Origin: Ceratopteris richardii
Taxonomy: Eukaryota > Streptophyta > Polypodiopsida > Polypodiales > Pteridaceae
Assembly (NCBI GenBank): GCA_020310875.1
Contig: CM035435.1
Location: forward strand, 67,783,955-67,847,954
Length of the DNA: 64,000 nt
Direction: 5' to 3'
The translations under genes and the position numbers were made by a program. Each line of letters starts with the position of its first letter. The first letter of the stretch is position 1. This document shows, piece after piece, positions 1 through 10,975 of this stretch. The notes under the pieces were generated by a model. That model did no database searches. It saw only the letters and a program-made list of their open reading frames with translations, and had not been told where the DNA came from.

Positions 1-420
1 CTACCACGAGGTAGAATATGCGGTGGCACATCAGTCACATGATACATCATTCCAAGGTTTATATGTTCTTCACAAGTGGCCAACAGGTTGAACCCTCCTT
101 ATACTCCATCGCTTTTTGAGAATTCAAACTCCTTATACTCCATCGCTTTTTGAGAATTAAACTATACGATAAAATTTATATGACTTAAATAAAATTCTGA
201 ATAAAACACATGAAGTTTTTTTTTTCACATTGGTCGGGACTCGGGAGGAAGTTTAACATGGACCAGTCTTCACTATTGACGGTTGTAGTCGGCTGCTTTA
301 CTAATGAAGTTTCCTGGCAATTTTCAACACGACGAAGTTCAGTGCGAAAAATTCAACAGACTAAGACTTCTGCACTTATCGCACGCGGAGGAGGCGAAAA
401 CGTGTTGGACGAGTCGCAGC

Positions 421-519
421 TGACGTGCCGTCCATGCCCTCAGAGACTAAATAAGAACGATACGGCAGTGCTGAGCCTCGGAGGATTTCTCTTTGTCGCC
501 TTGTACTTGTTTATATAAG
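421..519 (+). promoter_or_regulatory. Probable core promoter of the tetraspanin gene
   Basis: A TATA box (tatataag, 512-519) lies 213 bases before the tetraspanin ATG, which predicts transcription start near 545 and a 5' UTR of about 185 bases. A TGACGTG core at about 422-428 resembles plant ACGT-type (bZIP) sites. The TATA match is seen in the sequence; the role of the ACGT site is inference. Confidence 0.5.
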
Positions 520-731
520 CTTTATCATCTGTTAATTTGCTCCATCTCATCTGATCCTTTCTGTTTCACCTTCGCCGAGCTGCAAGAATAATAGCACTCG
601 TCAGGTCATACGCGTTTACACAGAACTCTGCGTGATCTCGAGCGGTTGCGGCATCACGACCTGATTAGGCTCAATAAATCAGAGGTTATCGGCGTTTCCT
701 ACAAGTAGTACTGTGCGAAATCAATTACACC

Positions 732-2811
732 ATGGGCGTCAGCAACAATTTGATAGGGATCCTTAATTCCATCACGGCGGTTTTATCCATCCCCATCATT
801 GGTGCTGGTATATGGCTCGCTACCAAACACAGTACTGATTGCATGCGCTTCCTTCAATGGCCCATCATCATCATCGGTGTCTTCATTCTCCTCGTATCTC
901 TTGCTGGTCTGCTTGGATCGTGCTACAGGAGCCCCTGCCTTCTCTGGATATACGCCACCGTCATGTTTCTGCTCATCATCCTCCTTTTCTGCTTTACCGT
1001 CTTTGCTTTTGTCGTCACACACAAGGGCGCCGGCAACGCTGTCTCAGGCAAGGGTTTCGACGAGTTCCACCTTGGAAACTACTCTTCCTGGCTACAAAGG
1101 CAGGTGAACAAGGCAAGCGTATGGGACAAGATCGAGAGCTGCCTTAAAGATTCGAAGACCTGTAGCAAACTCAACTCCAAGTACACCACAGTCGAGGAGT
1201 TCAACGCTGCCCATCTCTCTCCAATTCAGGTGTTTGATCTTTTCTTGTGCTCTCTGAATAGACATGATCCATATATCAAGTGCGAGAGCTCAGTAGCCTA
1301 CACGTACTACTTAGTACGCCGATGCAATGGGGCACTCTTTCCATTTTTGTATGTTTGCACGCATAGTTAATATAGACATAGAACTTTCAAGGGATTGCTC
1401 AGATTGGTGTATGCACCATCACGTTTGAGAATGCAAGTAGCTGCATCAGGCTGTTTTGATGTTTCTCTTTTGAATGATCTTAACAGAAACTCCGTGATTT
1501 AAATATGGACACCAAGTTATTCGTATTGTTATGTCTGTATGCATCGATGCAGGGATGTAAGTTCTATGATGCATAAATGTAGTTTGGTAATTGTTAGAGG
1601 CGAGGTTACTAATGCAAAAGTAGGAGAAAGTTTTACTAAGACAATAGACAGGCTTAGGTAGTGAATCAGCTGGACTCATAGAGGGACACAATGCTTTTAA
1701 CAAAGCCAGAAAAAAAAGAAACAACAACATGCAGAGTAGTAGTTAGAGGTTTAGTTATCATCTGCAGGTCATTTTTCTCCATCTACCCTCCAGGGTGAGC
1801 CACCCAAAGCATGCAGAGTAGTAGTTAGAGATTTAATTATCATCTACAGGTCATTTTTCTCCCTCTCCCCTCCAGGTTTAGCCACCCACATTAGCTTTGA
1901 CCCAATCCAGTGAGGTACAAAATTTAGAAATTTTCAGCGTCAAAGTCAGATTTGTGCAAGCTTTGACTTTTCTAGCAAGCACACTGAAAAGGCCACGCAG
2001 AGTACTAGGGGATAAAGCATTAGAGCCATCTTACACAGCTTCATTTTATTAATCCAGATTGCTTTCCATTTTTTTTGTCCAGGAGCCATTTAGCTCTCCT
2101 ATCAACATCTGCCAGGAGATTGACATCCATTTCGATTACGAATAAATTCATATCAGCATAGACATTATTAGCTCAGTTACAGGATGCGGAAAGACTATAA
2201 AATTCAAGCTGCTTTTATTCTTCATACATGCTAATCCCCACCTTGTTTTAATGTTATCGAGGCAATCTTGACAGCCTTAAATTTTTACACAGTTCACCAT
2301 CGGCATATGCTGAATCTTTAACTAAAAATCAGTTCATTTGTAGATTGTGGTAAGTAGGTATTATGGAGAAGGTAGTGAGGTCAAGTTCTGCTTTCGTTCA
2401 AAGAGTAGACATATCTGCGTTATTGGCTATGAAGAATGTTTATAATCTGTTTTAGTTTCTAGTATCATGATTTGGGTATAGTATCTAAATAAGACCACAT
2501 GTTTTGTTTTACAGTCCGGCTGCTGCAAACCTCTATCCGAATGTGGCTACACCTTCGTTACTCCAACCAATTGGACCAATCCAACCGATGTGGCTGCAGA
2601 CAGTGATTGCACTCTTTGGAGCAATGATTCAAGTAAGCTTTGCTACAGCTGCGATTCCTGCAAGGCTGGAGTGCTACAGAATGTGAAGAAGGATTGGCGC
2701 AAGGTGGCGATTGTGAATGTGATTATGCTAATTATTCTGATTGTAGTGTACAGCGTCTCCTGTTGCGCGATCAGAAGTGTCAAGAGAGAGAAGTACTATG
2801 GTTATGCGTAA
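732..2811 (+). CDS. TET: Tetraspanin (plant TET8/TET9-like), two exons
   Basis: Four-pass membrane protein that organises plasma-membrane and vesicle microdomains in plants. Exons are 732-1229 (166 codons) and 2515-2811 (98 codons plus stop), giving 264 residues, normal for plant tetraspanins. The intron has GT at 1230-1231 and AG at 2513-2514 and lies between codons. Visible features are TM1 about residues 6-29, TM2 about 42-67, TM3 about 69-94, a large extracellular loop, and TM4 about 222-246. The loop carries the plant signature SGCCKP (first residues of exon 2) and the later ECGY, DCTLW, LCYSC and CKAG cysteines, all intact. The ATG has A at -3 and G at +4. No frameshift or stop is seen, so the gene looks functional. 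It is the only recognisable host gene in the window. The exact TET family member is uncertain. Confidence 0.93.
1230..2514 (+). other. Single intron of the tetraspanin gene
   Basis: 1285-base phase-0 intron, placed just before the GCCK motif, where plant tetraspanin genes commonly carry their intron. The 3' end is tgttttgttttacag. It is AT-rich and holds an 82-base tandem duplication (1728-1889). I see no other gene in it. Confidence 0.9.
1728..1889 (+). repeat. Two-copy tandem duplication, 82-base period, in the intron
   Basis: Unit 1 starts at 1728 and unit 2 at 1810; both begin catgcagagtagtagttaga and end near a ccaccca block. The copies differ at several positions, so the duplication is not very recent. 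Confidence 0.8.
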
Positions 2812-3120
2812 AACATTTTCATCTCCATGAGACATGGAAGATCATGAAGCATATTCGTGGCAGTGCACCGTGTTGATCTGTTAACCTCTAAATCAAAATC
2901 AGATACATATACCTGGATTTCTCCCTTAGTTCGGCTGTTGTATACCGTTTACTTATGTTGTTCTATAGCTATATTAGACGATCCCTTCATGTTTCTCCTT
3001 CATCATTTTTTAACATTTGTATAGAAGCTTTAGCGAGGGATTGTTAGCCGTTTCAAATTATTTCATGTTTGCTAATTCTCGTTTGATTGTAATGATTGCT
3101 TTCCTGACCCATGTGTGCAC

Positions 3121-3121
<1 letters not shown>

Positions 3122-3199
<78 letters not shown>
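3122..3199 (+). repeat. (CT)n microsatellite, about 39 units
   Basis: Uninterrupted TC/CT run in the 3' flank of the tetraspanin gene, about 310 bases after the stop codon. Reading frames across it on both strands (Ser-Leu and Arg-Glu repeats) are repeat artefacts, not genes. Confidence 0.97.
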
Positions 3200-3201
<2 letters not shown>

Positions 3202-3451
3202 GTCGATTTCCGGGGTATAATCTTAAAGAACGTGCGTCGAAATTTTTCTTGGATTATGCAAGAGAATTCCATGAAGCCCTATACGTCTGCAGCAGAATGT
3301 ATTAATGTTGATTTTACAAATAGCGAAATAGAGTGAGTGTGCAAAACAAAATCGACTCTCATCAAATTGTTCATTTGAGTAACTCTGTCTAATTTATTTG
3401 TATTTTCTTTTTTGTTTATAGGTTTTTTTTTTTAATTAAAAAAAAAATCTT

Positions 3452-3464
3452 TGTGTGTGTGTGT

Positions 3465-3522
<58 letters not shown>
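3452..3522 (+). repeat. (GT)7 followed by (GA)n microsatellite
   Basis: A short GT run at 3452-3465 passes into a pure GA run at 3466-3522. It is complementary to the CT run 266 bases upstream, so the two form an inverted pair. Confidence 0.95.
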
Positions 3523-3525
<3 letters not shown>

Positions 3526-4289
3526 GTTAGGATTTCCGCTTCCCTTGGATGAGGTCAAGCTTCCTAAATTACAAGTAGGTGCTAGGTGTTCTTCCCTTTG
3601 CTTGTGTGAGATTTAGGGAGTCTTCTTTGTAGTATACCCTTCATTGAACGAAGTTGAATTTCAATAAATTCAAGTCTAGGGACATGTAGATGCTAAGATC
3701 AAACTTCCTGTATGAAAAAGAATGGTTGTTATTACAATCCTCATCTGCATGTTTATTTGCGAACCATTTTGTGACACATGCATACGTATAACATACCCAA
3801 ATACACACACACACACACACAAAGATATACATATATAGTTGTACATATAAAGGCACTATTCTAAATTGATGGTATATATTCAAGTCTAGGGTACATTGTG
3901 TATGCATGTGGTAAAGCTCAACACATTTAGTATATAACAGTGTGGCATTCTAATGAAAATTGATCTTGGATAATGCGATATATTAGAAGGCTTGGAGTTA
4001 ACACACACATGTAGAGGGCATAGTTGATAATCTACAAATTTCAACCCAATTTTCGAAATTATATGATATAAGAGACTATGAGGAATGTTCCAATACACCA
4101 ATGTACATTAAGGAATATTGTCGACTTCCACACTAACTCTTCACAAAACGTTGCAAAGATATGTATAATTCTCAAAATTTATGGAGAGATTTAGTTTGCT
4201 CTTGAAGGAGCTTAGATAGACGTATGATGTGTGTTAACACATGTGGAACCATTGTTAAGCTTCCATAGTAGTTGCACTTTTTGACTACA
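3523..4289. other. AT-rich intergenic sequence, no gene seen
   Basis: It holds an (AC)n run near 3803-3821 and a repeated 'attcaagtctaggg' block (about 3668 and 3878). No coding or RNA gene is recognised. Confidence 0.5.
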
Positions 4290-4907
4290 TATAGAGATTC
4301 TTGGCAGTCAAGGCCAAACTAGAAGAGCAATAAGTGGACAACAAGGTAGTCATAAGAGAACCAAGGTAGTCATAAGAGAAGAGGGAGTACGTAAGCAATC
4401 CCCCATAGCTCAATAAGCATACATGTGTTTGTAAAATACTGTTTTTTTTCACTAACCCATTGTATAAAAATCTCACATTTTTAAATACATGCTCTATTTT
4501 GTTTTTTTTTTTCACTAACCCATTGTATAAAAATCCCGTATTTTTAAATACATGCTCTATTTTGTGCCGGTCGAGGAGTCTTGATCCTCAAGCTTGAGGA
4601 GCTTAGGTATAAACCTCATTTTGAATTTTGTAATTTCTAGAGCTCATTTGAGCCCTCAAATTAGCATTAGGACTTAATTTTTAACTAGGTCGGACACTAG
4701 CTTTGAAACTAACCAAAACTCACCTAAAAGCTACTACAAAAGGAGCTAGAGAAATAATCTTTGAGGCTCACATTTTGGCAACTTCACATCTATCTGCGCA
4801 TCACTAGGTAATGATCTTCATATTACCCTCATGTCTCCATGTATTGACAATTATGAGATGGATCCTCATCGATGTTGATAATCATCATTGTTTCAAGAGC
4901 GACACCA
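4290..4907 (+). mobile_element. Relict gypsy LTR related to the LTR of element B, with decayed PBS
   Basis: The stretch 4562-4907 aligns by eye with 51245-51681 of element B. Shared blocks are gaggag/cttgaggagc, tttgagccctcaaat, taatttttaactaggtcggacacta and a conserved end 'cacca'. Directly after it, 4912-4929 matches 13 of 18 bases of the tRNA-Asp primer-binding site. The left boundary is a guess (ttggcagt near 4294). It contains a roughly 63-base internal tandem duplication (about 4441-4564) and a short doubled 'aaggtagtcataagagaa' at 4343-4380. No internal coding region follows in recognisable form. Confidence 0.6.
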
Positions 4908-4929
4908 AATTTGGCACCATTGTCATGGA

Positions 4930-6479
4930 GCACTACCCAAGGCAAGCATGTGATGGTAAGAGAGTAGATTAGAGATGGAATGTAGGTAAATAGTTTTTTC
5001 TTTGAACTTTTTTTTCATTTTCTTGATTATTTGGTGTAGATAAATACTTTTTTCTTTGTAAAAGTTTTTTTCATTTTCTTGATTATTTTCATCTCCATCA
5101 TCAATTCCATCATCTCTGTTCATCTCTCATGCGAGCCAAAAACGGCAAATCATCTCTCATGCGAGCCAAAAACGGCAAAAAATGGGTAGTTTGCTAATGA
5201 CGCTTTAAGAAAAACTACAAGTAGTGCATTGTCGTGTGTACAAAATATAACATTTATGTCTCTCTCAATTCCACAAAGAAAGGCTTTGTTTTAGTAGATA
5301 AGCTCTAAAAGCATTGTGACTTGATGGAATTTTTTGTATTCAATGTGATTTTTTTTTCATATGAAAATTATTCTTTTTGCACAATATACAATGCAAATCT
5401 ATGAAACTTCACAAGAGATAAGAGATATTTGAGGATACAAAATATTTTTAGTTTCACAAAATTCTATGTTTTCTTGACACGCTTCATATGTCAAATCAAG
5501 AGACTTAAAACATTCATATTCTTTGTCTATAAATACTCACAAAGTTTGTGAGTCACGGTCGACCAATTTGAATACTCTTCTGAGCATTCGAATGGCTCAT
5601 TTTTCATTGTCCTTTCAATCACATCACTTCATGTCAGGTCTACAACACAAGAGAGGATTTGTTTTTAGGTTTCAAAGTAAGAAGGGGTCATTGGTTTTCA
5701 AGATTTCAATATGCGAAGGATTCCTTTTCAAGTTTCAAAGTAAGAAAAATTTATTGGTTTGCAAGAGTTCAATATGTGAAGAATGCTAAGGATCTGGTTT
5801 TTAAGAGCCATCTACATTTTTCATTAGATTTTAAGTAGCGTTTTACAATGAATCTCTTTTTGTTTTTACATTTTTATGTATTTTGTTTTCAAAATGTCTC
5901 TATGTCGTAGATATTTTTTTTTCAAATTCTTTAGAGTGTCAACTTGTTGAATGTTTAACAAGAACATTCAAAGTTATTCATAAGGACTATGCAGAAGTAA
6001 TGTTAAACAAATCTGTTATATTTTTCAAAAGCATGCAATTATTTTTCTATTTTGTAGAATATCAAGTATAACCATGAAGAAATGCATCTAGATTGGAAGT
6101 CTCCTAAAGAAATGCATGTAGATTGGAAGTCTCCTAATTAATGGACTGTTTCAAGTTTTTGAGAACGATCAAAGATGATATTTTAAAGGGAAATGTCACC
6201 AAGAAAAATTTCGCAAAGGATTAATATTTGATGGTTACATTTCTATAGTGTGCTTAATATTCTTTTTTTTTTTTACTTATCTTTTCTTTCTTGGGTTTTG
6301 AACGATTGCAATTAGTTTAAGTTGGACTTGCTTTTTTTCTAAGTGCTTTACATCATTCATTGAGGTTAGATTATATACATCACATAAGTTTTACCCAGAA
6401 AATAACAAATATTACAAATTAAGAAAATGGATAGATATAGAAGGAAAAACTAGATCTAATAGAGGTCACAAGTTTCACT
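4930..6479. other. Unassigned AT-rich sequence with small tandem duplications
   Basis: No gene is recognised. It contains a doubled 'catctctcatgcgagccaaa' (about 5120-5180), a roughly 66-base duplication at about 5668-5790 that is open as two 22-residue repeats, and a doubled 'gattggaagtctcctaa' near 6091-6137. If the LTR at 4290-4907 was a 5' LTR, this would be its decayed leader, but no gag is visible. Confidence 0.35.
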
Positions 6480-7970
6480 TTAAAGATAAATACATCTAAT
6501 TATAGCATTTGAGAGAAGAAATATATCAAAATGGAACAGGTTTCAGGAGATACAAAACACAAAAAATTCAAGAAATTAGGTCCATCAGAGGTTCTTTGAT
6601 TTCCCTAATCACTTGAATTGTTTGTTTCTTGTTTCTCCTCCAAACAATTGTACAATAAGCAATTAGAAACATATATCAATAAGAAGATATTTATAAAACT
6701 CAAGAAAATCTAGTAAACACCTAGAAGTTGTATCCAATGGACACCACTTCAGAGATAAATAGATCTCATAAATGGATACACCACTTAAATCTTTCTCAAC
6801 TTCAAAAAACTATAAGAGCACCAAGACATAGAAGTAGACACCAAGATATAGATGTAATATTGAATTCAAATTAGAAACAACCACTGCATATATATATTAT
6901 TTAGGATCAAGTTAGTGTTGTAAGAGCTTGGGTTTGCCATCTCATGTTCACAAATGAGATTGTGCACATCAAAGAGAAAATCTTGAAGGGGATATCTTTT
7001 ACCACTCTCATGAATAAAAGCCTAGGGATGAGAGGCCCCACAAACTTCTATGATATTTTGATATGCCTCAATGACTTCACATAATATCTCACCCTTTTCT
7101 TAGTATGGACCTTTTAAAAACACTGTCGTTATGGGCATTTTTGTTTTTATCCTCATTTTTTTTGTTCTTTTTAGAAGTTGCCCCTTGATCATTTGTGTAA
7201 AACTTTTTTAGAAGTATGCTTTGACCTTGCCATGATCTACGTGAAACAAAGGATAAAGGATTCTTCTTTGCTTAAAGAAAATGAAAGGAAAAAATAAAAG
7301 AAAAGGTAGGAAGAGATAAAGACACAACCAATTCAAGCGATTAAGGCCATTAAAGGTTCTTCAATTGCCTTATTCACTTGAATTGATCATGTCCAAAAAA
7401 ACAAGTCGCTTATTGAGTGCACAAAGGAAAAGAATTTCAAATAGAGAATTAGCTTCATATAAATCATTTGAGGGAAGAAATATATTAAACAGGAAAATTT
7501 TGAAGGAGATAAAAGATAGGACTAATTCAAGTGATTAGGTCCATCCAAGGTTCTATGATTGCCCTAATTGCTTGAAGTAGTTGTGTCCAAAAAAACAAGT
7601 CCCAAACTAATATAACAAAGGATAAGACTTTCGAATAGGGAATAAGCTTCAAGTAGGGAATTTGAGGGAAGAAATGTATCTAAATGCCAAAGGAAGGAGG
7701 ATATAAAAGACATGAACAATTCAAGCGATTAAGGCCATCCAAGGTCCTTTAATGGTCCTAACACTTGAATTGTTCATTTTTTTTTTGTCCTCAAAAAAAT
7801 TATGCAATGTGTAGTTCAAAACATAACTCAATGAGAAGAAATTATTCTATAAAAAGGAAGTATACACCAAACAATGGTTTGCAATGGACATGAACAATTC
7901 AAGCAATTAGCGCCATAGAAGGTTCTTTGATGGTCCCAATCTCTTGTATCGGTCATGCCCATAGAAGCAT
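6480..7970. repeat. Degenerate tandem array of hairpin-bearing units (about 180-195 bases)
   Basis: Five units each contain an inverted repeat built on AATTCAAG...ATTAGG / CCTAAT...CTTGAATT around a loop of about 23 bases. Hairpins lie at 6565-6619, 7329-7385, 7524-7578, 7714-7775 and a decayed one at about 7892-7970. Units 2 to 5 are in direct tandem (start spacing 195, 194 and 178); unit 1 is detached. Between hairpins the units share 'gagggaagaaat' and 'aggagataaaaga' blocks. No coding capacity is seen. Confidence 0.7.
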
Positions 7971-8490
7971 GTAAACTTAAAAAGTTTTTGAATGAAAGAT
8001 TCATATTTATTTATAGAAAGAGACATTTAAACAAGAATACATTACATCTCATCTTGCATAAATGAGAGAGTTGAGGATGATCCTCATAGAATAGAGTGCC
8101 GAAAACCTTGGATGAGAGGAGCACATTATAGACTTGAGAGAGTACAAAAAAAGGCACAAATGAATTTAGGAGCTTATGTATGCTCAAGGACGGTTGATGC
8201 CACATGGCACCTTTTGATTGGTCCACATCATCTAAAATTGGGAATCCCAAAGTAACTTGATACATGGAACTTTTCATATGTCCACATCATTTGATTGTTG
8301 TGTCTAGGGTGGGAAATTTTCTCACTAGTCCACATGGATTCTCCAATGTCTCCTTCCCTTATAAATATCAATTGTCTTGGATGTTTTCCATTTCCACCTT
8401 CAAGAATTTTCTCTACCCATATTTTGCACTTCTAGCCTTGCATTTTATACACACTGATTCAAGCAATAGGCACACATCCAAAGGTGACAT

Positions 8491-8627
8491 GATGATAGGC
8501 CAAAAAGGTATGCATGTTTGGAAATGCATCTACACAAGATGATAGAGTTCCCTATCTGTCTATCATGATATGCCAAAAAGTATGCATTTTGGAAATACAT
8601 CTACACAAGATGATAGAGTTCCCTATT
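8491..8627 (+). repeat. Two-copy tandem duplication, about 76-78 bases
   Basis: The block with 'gccaaaaa(g)gtatgcat' and 'acacaagatgatagagttcc' occurs twice, differing by small indels. It borders the palindrome array that follows. Confidence 0.75.
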
Positions 8628-9180
8628 ATGATTCTAGTGCACTAGATGAAGTTGCAAAATTTTGAGCTTTGGCTCTATTATGATAGGCCAAAATTGTGAT
8701 AGATCATGGTCTATCGGATCAAAACACTCTACTACAATAGACCTCAGTCTATCAAGGAAAACTTAAATCATCGATAGAGATTATCTATCCTAACAAACCC
8801 TATTTGTCACAACAATGCATGTCTATTGTGATAGACCCACTTGAGGGAGCACATGTCTATCATGTCAGATCTCCATTTGTCATGATAGATTATCTATATC
8901 ACAAAAAATTGCCCCAATAGAAAAGGTCTATCATGATAGATCGGGTCTATTGGGATAGAAGACAGACCAAAAACATGATAGAACACCATCTATCATGATA
9001 GACCACTATCGCGAGAGACTAGACTTATTCTAAACCTAGTCTATCATGTCAGACTGCATCTGTCAATACAGAAAAAAGTCAATAGACCCCTCTATCACAA
9101 TAGACCCTGCCTATCAAAATAGAGTCCCCTTTCATGAGACCTCCTCTATCATAAAAAACTAGCCTATCACAACAAACAGA
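8555..9180. repeat. Decayed array of CTATC-(4)-ATAG palindromes
   Basis: Many short units of the form ctatcatgatag occur (for example 8928-8939 and 8990-9001), with variants ctattgggatag (8947-8958), ctatcacaatag, and one CpG-intact copy ctatcgcgagag (9006-9017). The pattern fits an original CTATCGCGATAG-like unit whose CpG dinucleotides have decayed to TG or CA. The intact unit resembles those in the leader arrays of elements A and B. Confidence 0.6.
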
Positions 9181-9500
9181 CATATAGAAAAACTTTTTGA
9201 AGGAAAAAAGTTCATTTTTGGGTAAAAAATGTAATGTTTTTTTGGTGGTTTGTCATGATCTAGCTTATATACAAGGCCATCAAGTGTCTCTAGGGCCTCA
9301 TCTTGTAGTGCTTGTGTTTGAAGCAAGATTGGAATGTCATCTTGAGTGTAGGAGCGAATAGCTGAGCAGGTAACTTAAGATTAGAAAATATGAAACCCCC
9401 TTGGTAGATTCTAGCCTAGGCTTTTGATTTATTACTTCCACACCTTAGGGCCTATAAAACTTCACAAGAGACCTAGAATGCACTTGAACCATTCTTTTCT
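9181..9500. other. Unassigned sequence, no gene seen
   Basis: Low-complexity AT-rich sequence between the palindrome array and the Copia relict. It may include the decayed 5' LTR of that relict, but nothing supports a boundary. Confidence 0.3.
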
Positions 9501-10975
9501 TGAAGCACCAAGGCTAGAAATCATCAACTATGGATGGAACTCACCTCCATCAAGAAGCAACCCAAGAAAACTATCAATAACTTTGTCACCAAGATAAAGG
9601 ACAAACTGATGTGTTAAGAAGCATTGGCATAAATGAAGAGAGAATAGCTAGAAAAATCATCAAGCATATTATAAATGGGAAGCATTAACCATTACCATGG
9701 ACCTATACATGGACATGCAAGCACCAAATTTCAACACACACATAGGACACCTCTTCACTCATGAAGCCAAGATTATGATGAATGGAGATACACAAAAAGG
9801 TAATCAAAATTTTGCCCTTACAATGTTAAAGGTGGAAATAAAGATGCCAAATGAAAAAGGAAGAAGTGTGATGAAAAAACAAGTATCAAGCTAACTTTGA
9901 AAGTAGAGGGAGATGTTCAAGAGGAAGAGGTAGAGGAGGTAGACAAGGCAGGGGGAGATCTCAAAGTTCATCATCCTATGCCATATGTGGGATTACAAAT
10001 CATATCACTAAGCATTGCTTCAAGAGCCCAAGGAACCAGAGAGTAAGAGGATATAGTGGAGGAGGATATGGAGCTCCTAAAGGCACATACAACAACAAAT
10101 ATGGCTTCAAGGGTAGCTTCAACAATAGTTTATTAAGGAGGTTATAAACGAAGAATAGACTAAAAAAACTACATTGTTGATCAATTACAAGAAGAATCAC
10201 TTTCAAGAAAGGACAATTGTAGAAAATTAGTATAGATCAAAGTGTAATTGGACTAACTAATATCATAAAGCAACATATGACTTACAAATAGAGAGAATGT
10301 AGCACTACTCTCAGATTCGAAAGACCCCAAGAACAAGCATGAAGTTCAAATAGGAGATGGCACAAGGCACCCTGGGGAGAAGATTGGAAATGTGAAGACA
10401 TCAAATGGTAACATTAATTTGTTAATCAGAGTTCTATATGTACTTAGCATCACCAAGAATTCCTTGGAAGGAATAACATCCTTGGAATGGTAGAGGACCA
10501 AGCATGGATCATTGCAAGATATTTGGATGCATTGCATATGCACATATACCTTACCCAAATAGGACAAAAACTTGATCCCAACTACTATTGCTCTCTCATC
10601 TACAGAAGAAAAATAAGAAGGATTGGTTAATTCTACTCAAGAAGCCATGTGGATTAAGATATTACATGTTGATTTATAGATGAAGTTATCTACTCCTCAC
10701 ATATTTGGTGATAAAATGAGTTCATAACATCTTTCAGCAAATCCTATTCATCATTCAAGTACCAAACACATTGAGCTTCATTATTTATATGTTAAATTGA
10801 ACATTACAAGCAAGATGCTTGATTTTTCATACATCTCAACTCAACAACAATGTGTAGACATGATGACTAAAGATTTGGATGAGTGAAGTTAAGTAGATCC
10901 AAAAATGATTGGACTTTAGCAAATCGCAAAGAAATGAAGACTCAAACATCTTATGCTTGAGCGGGAGCTCTTCAT
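9500..10975 (+). mobile_element. Internally deleted Copia relict (gag remnant joined to RNase H end)
   Basis: Around 9900-10030 an Arg-Gly-rich stretch (RGRGG type) is followed by a decayed CCHC knuckle reading YAICGITNHITKHCF, in which the first cysteine codon is now tyrosine. Around 10735-10890 the translation matches the Copia RNase H end, with 'STKHIELHY' and a decayed 'VDMMTKDL' corresponding to the usual TKHIE...ADxxTK block. The gag remnant and RNase H end lie only about 700 bases apart, so protease, integrase and most of RT are gone. A purine-rich gagcgggagc at about 10959-10968 fits a polypurine tract. Many stops and frameshifts are present. Confidence 0.65.

Noticed and set aside
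783..1147. Three other ORFs overlapping tetraspanin exon 1
   Set aside because: They are out-of-frame or antisense shadows of the tetraspanin coding sequence, which has clear domain and intron evidence.
3017..3336. Short ORFs of Ser-Leu or Arg-Glu repeats
   Set aside because: They are translations of the (CT)n microsatellite in different frames.
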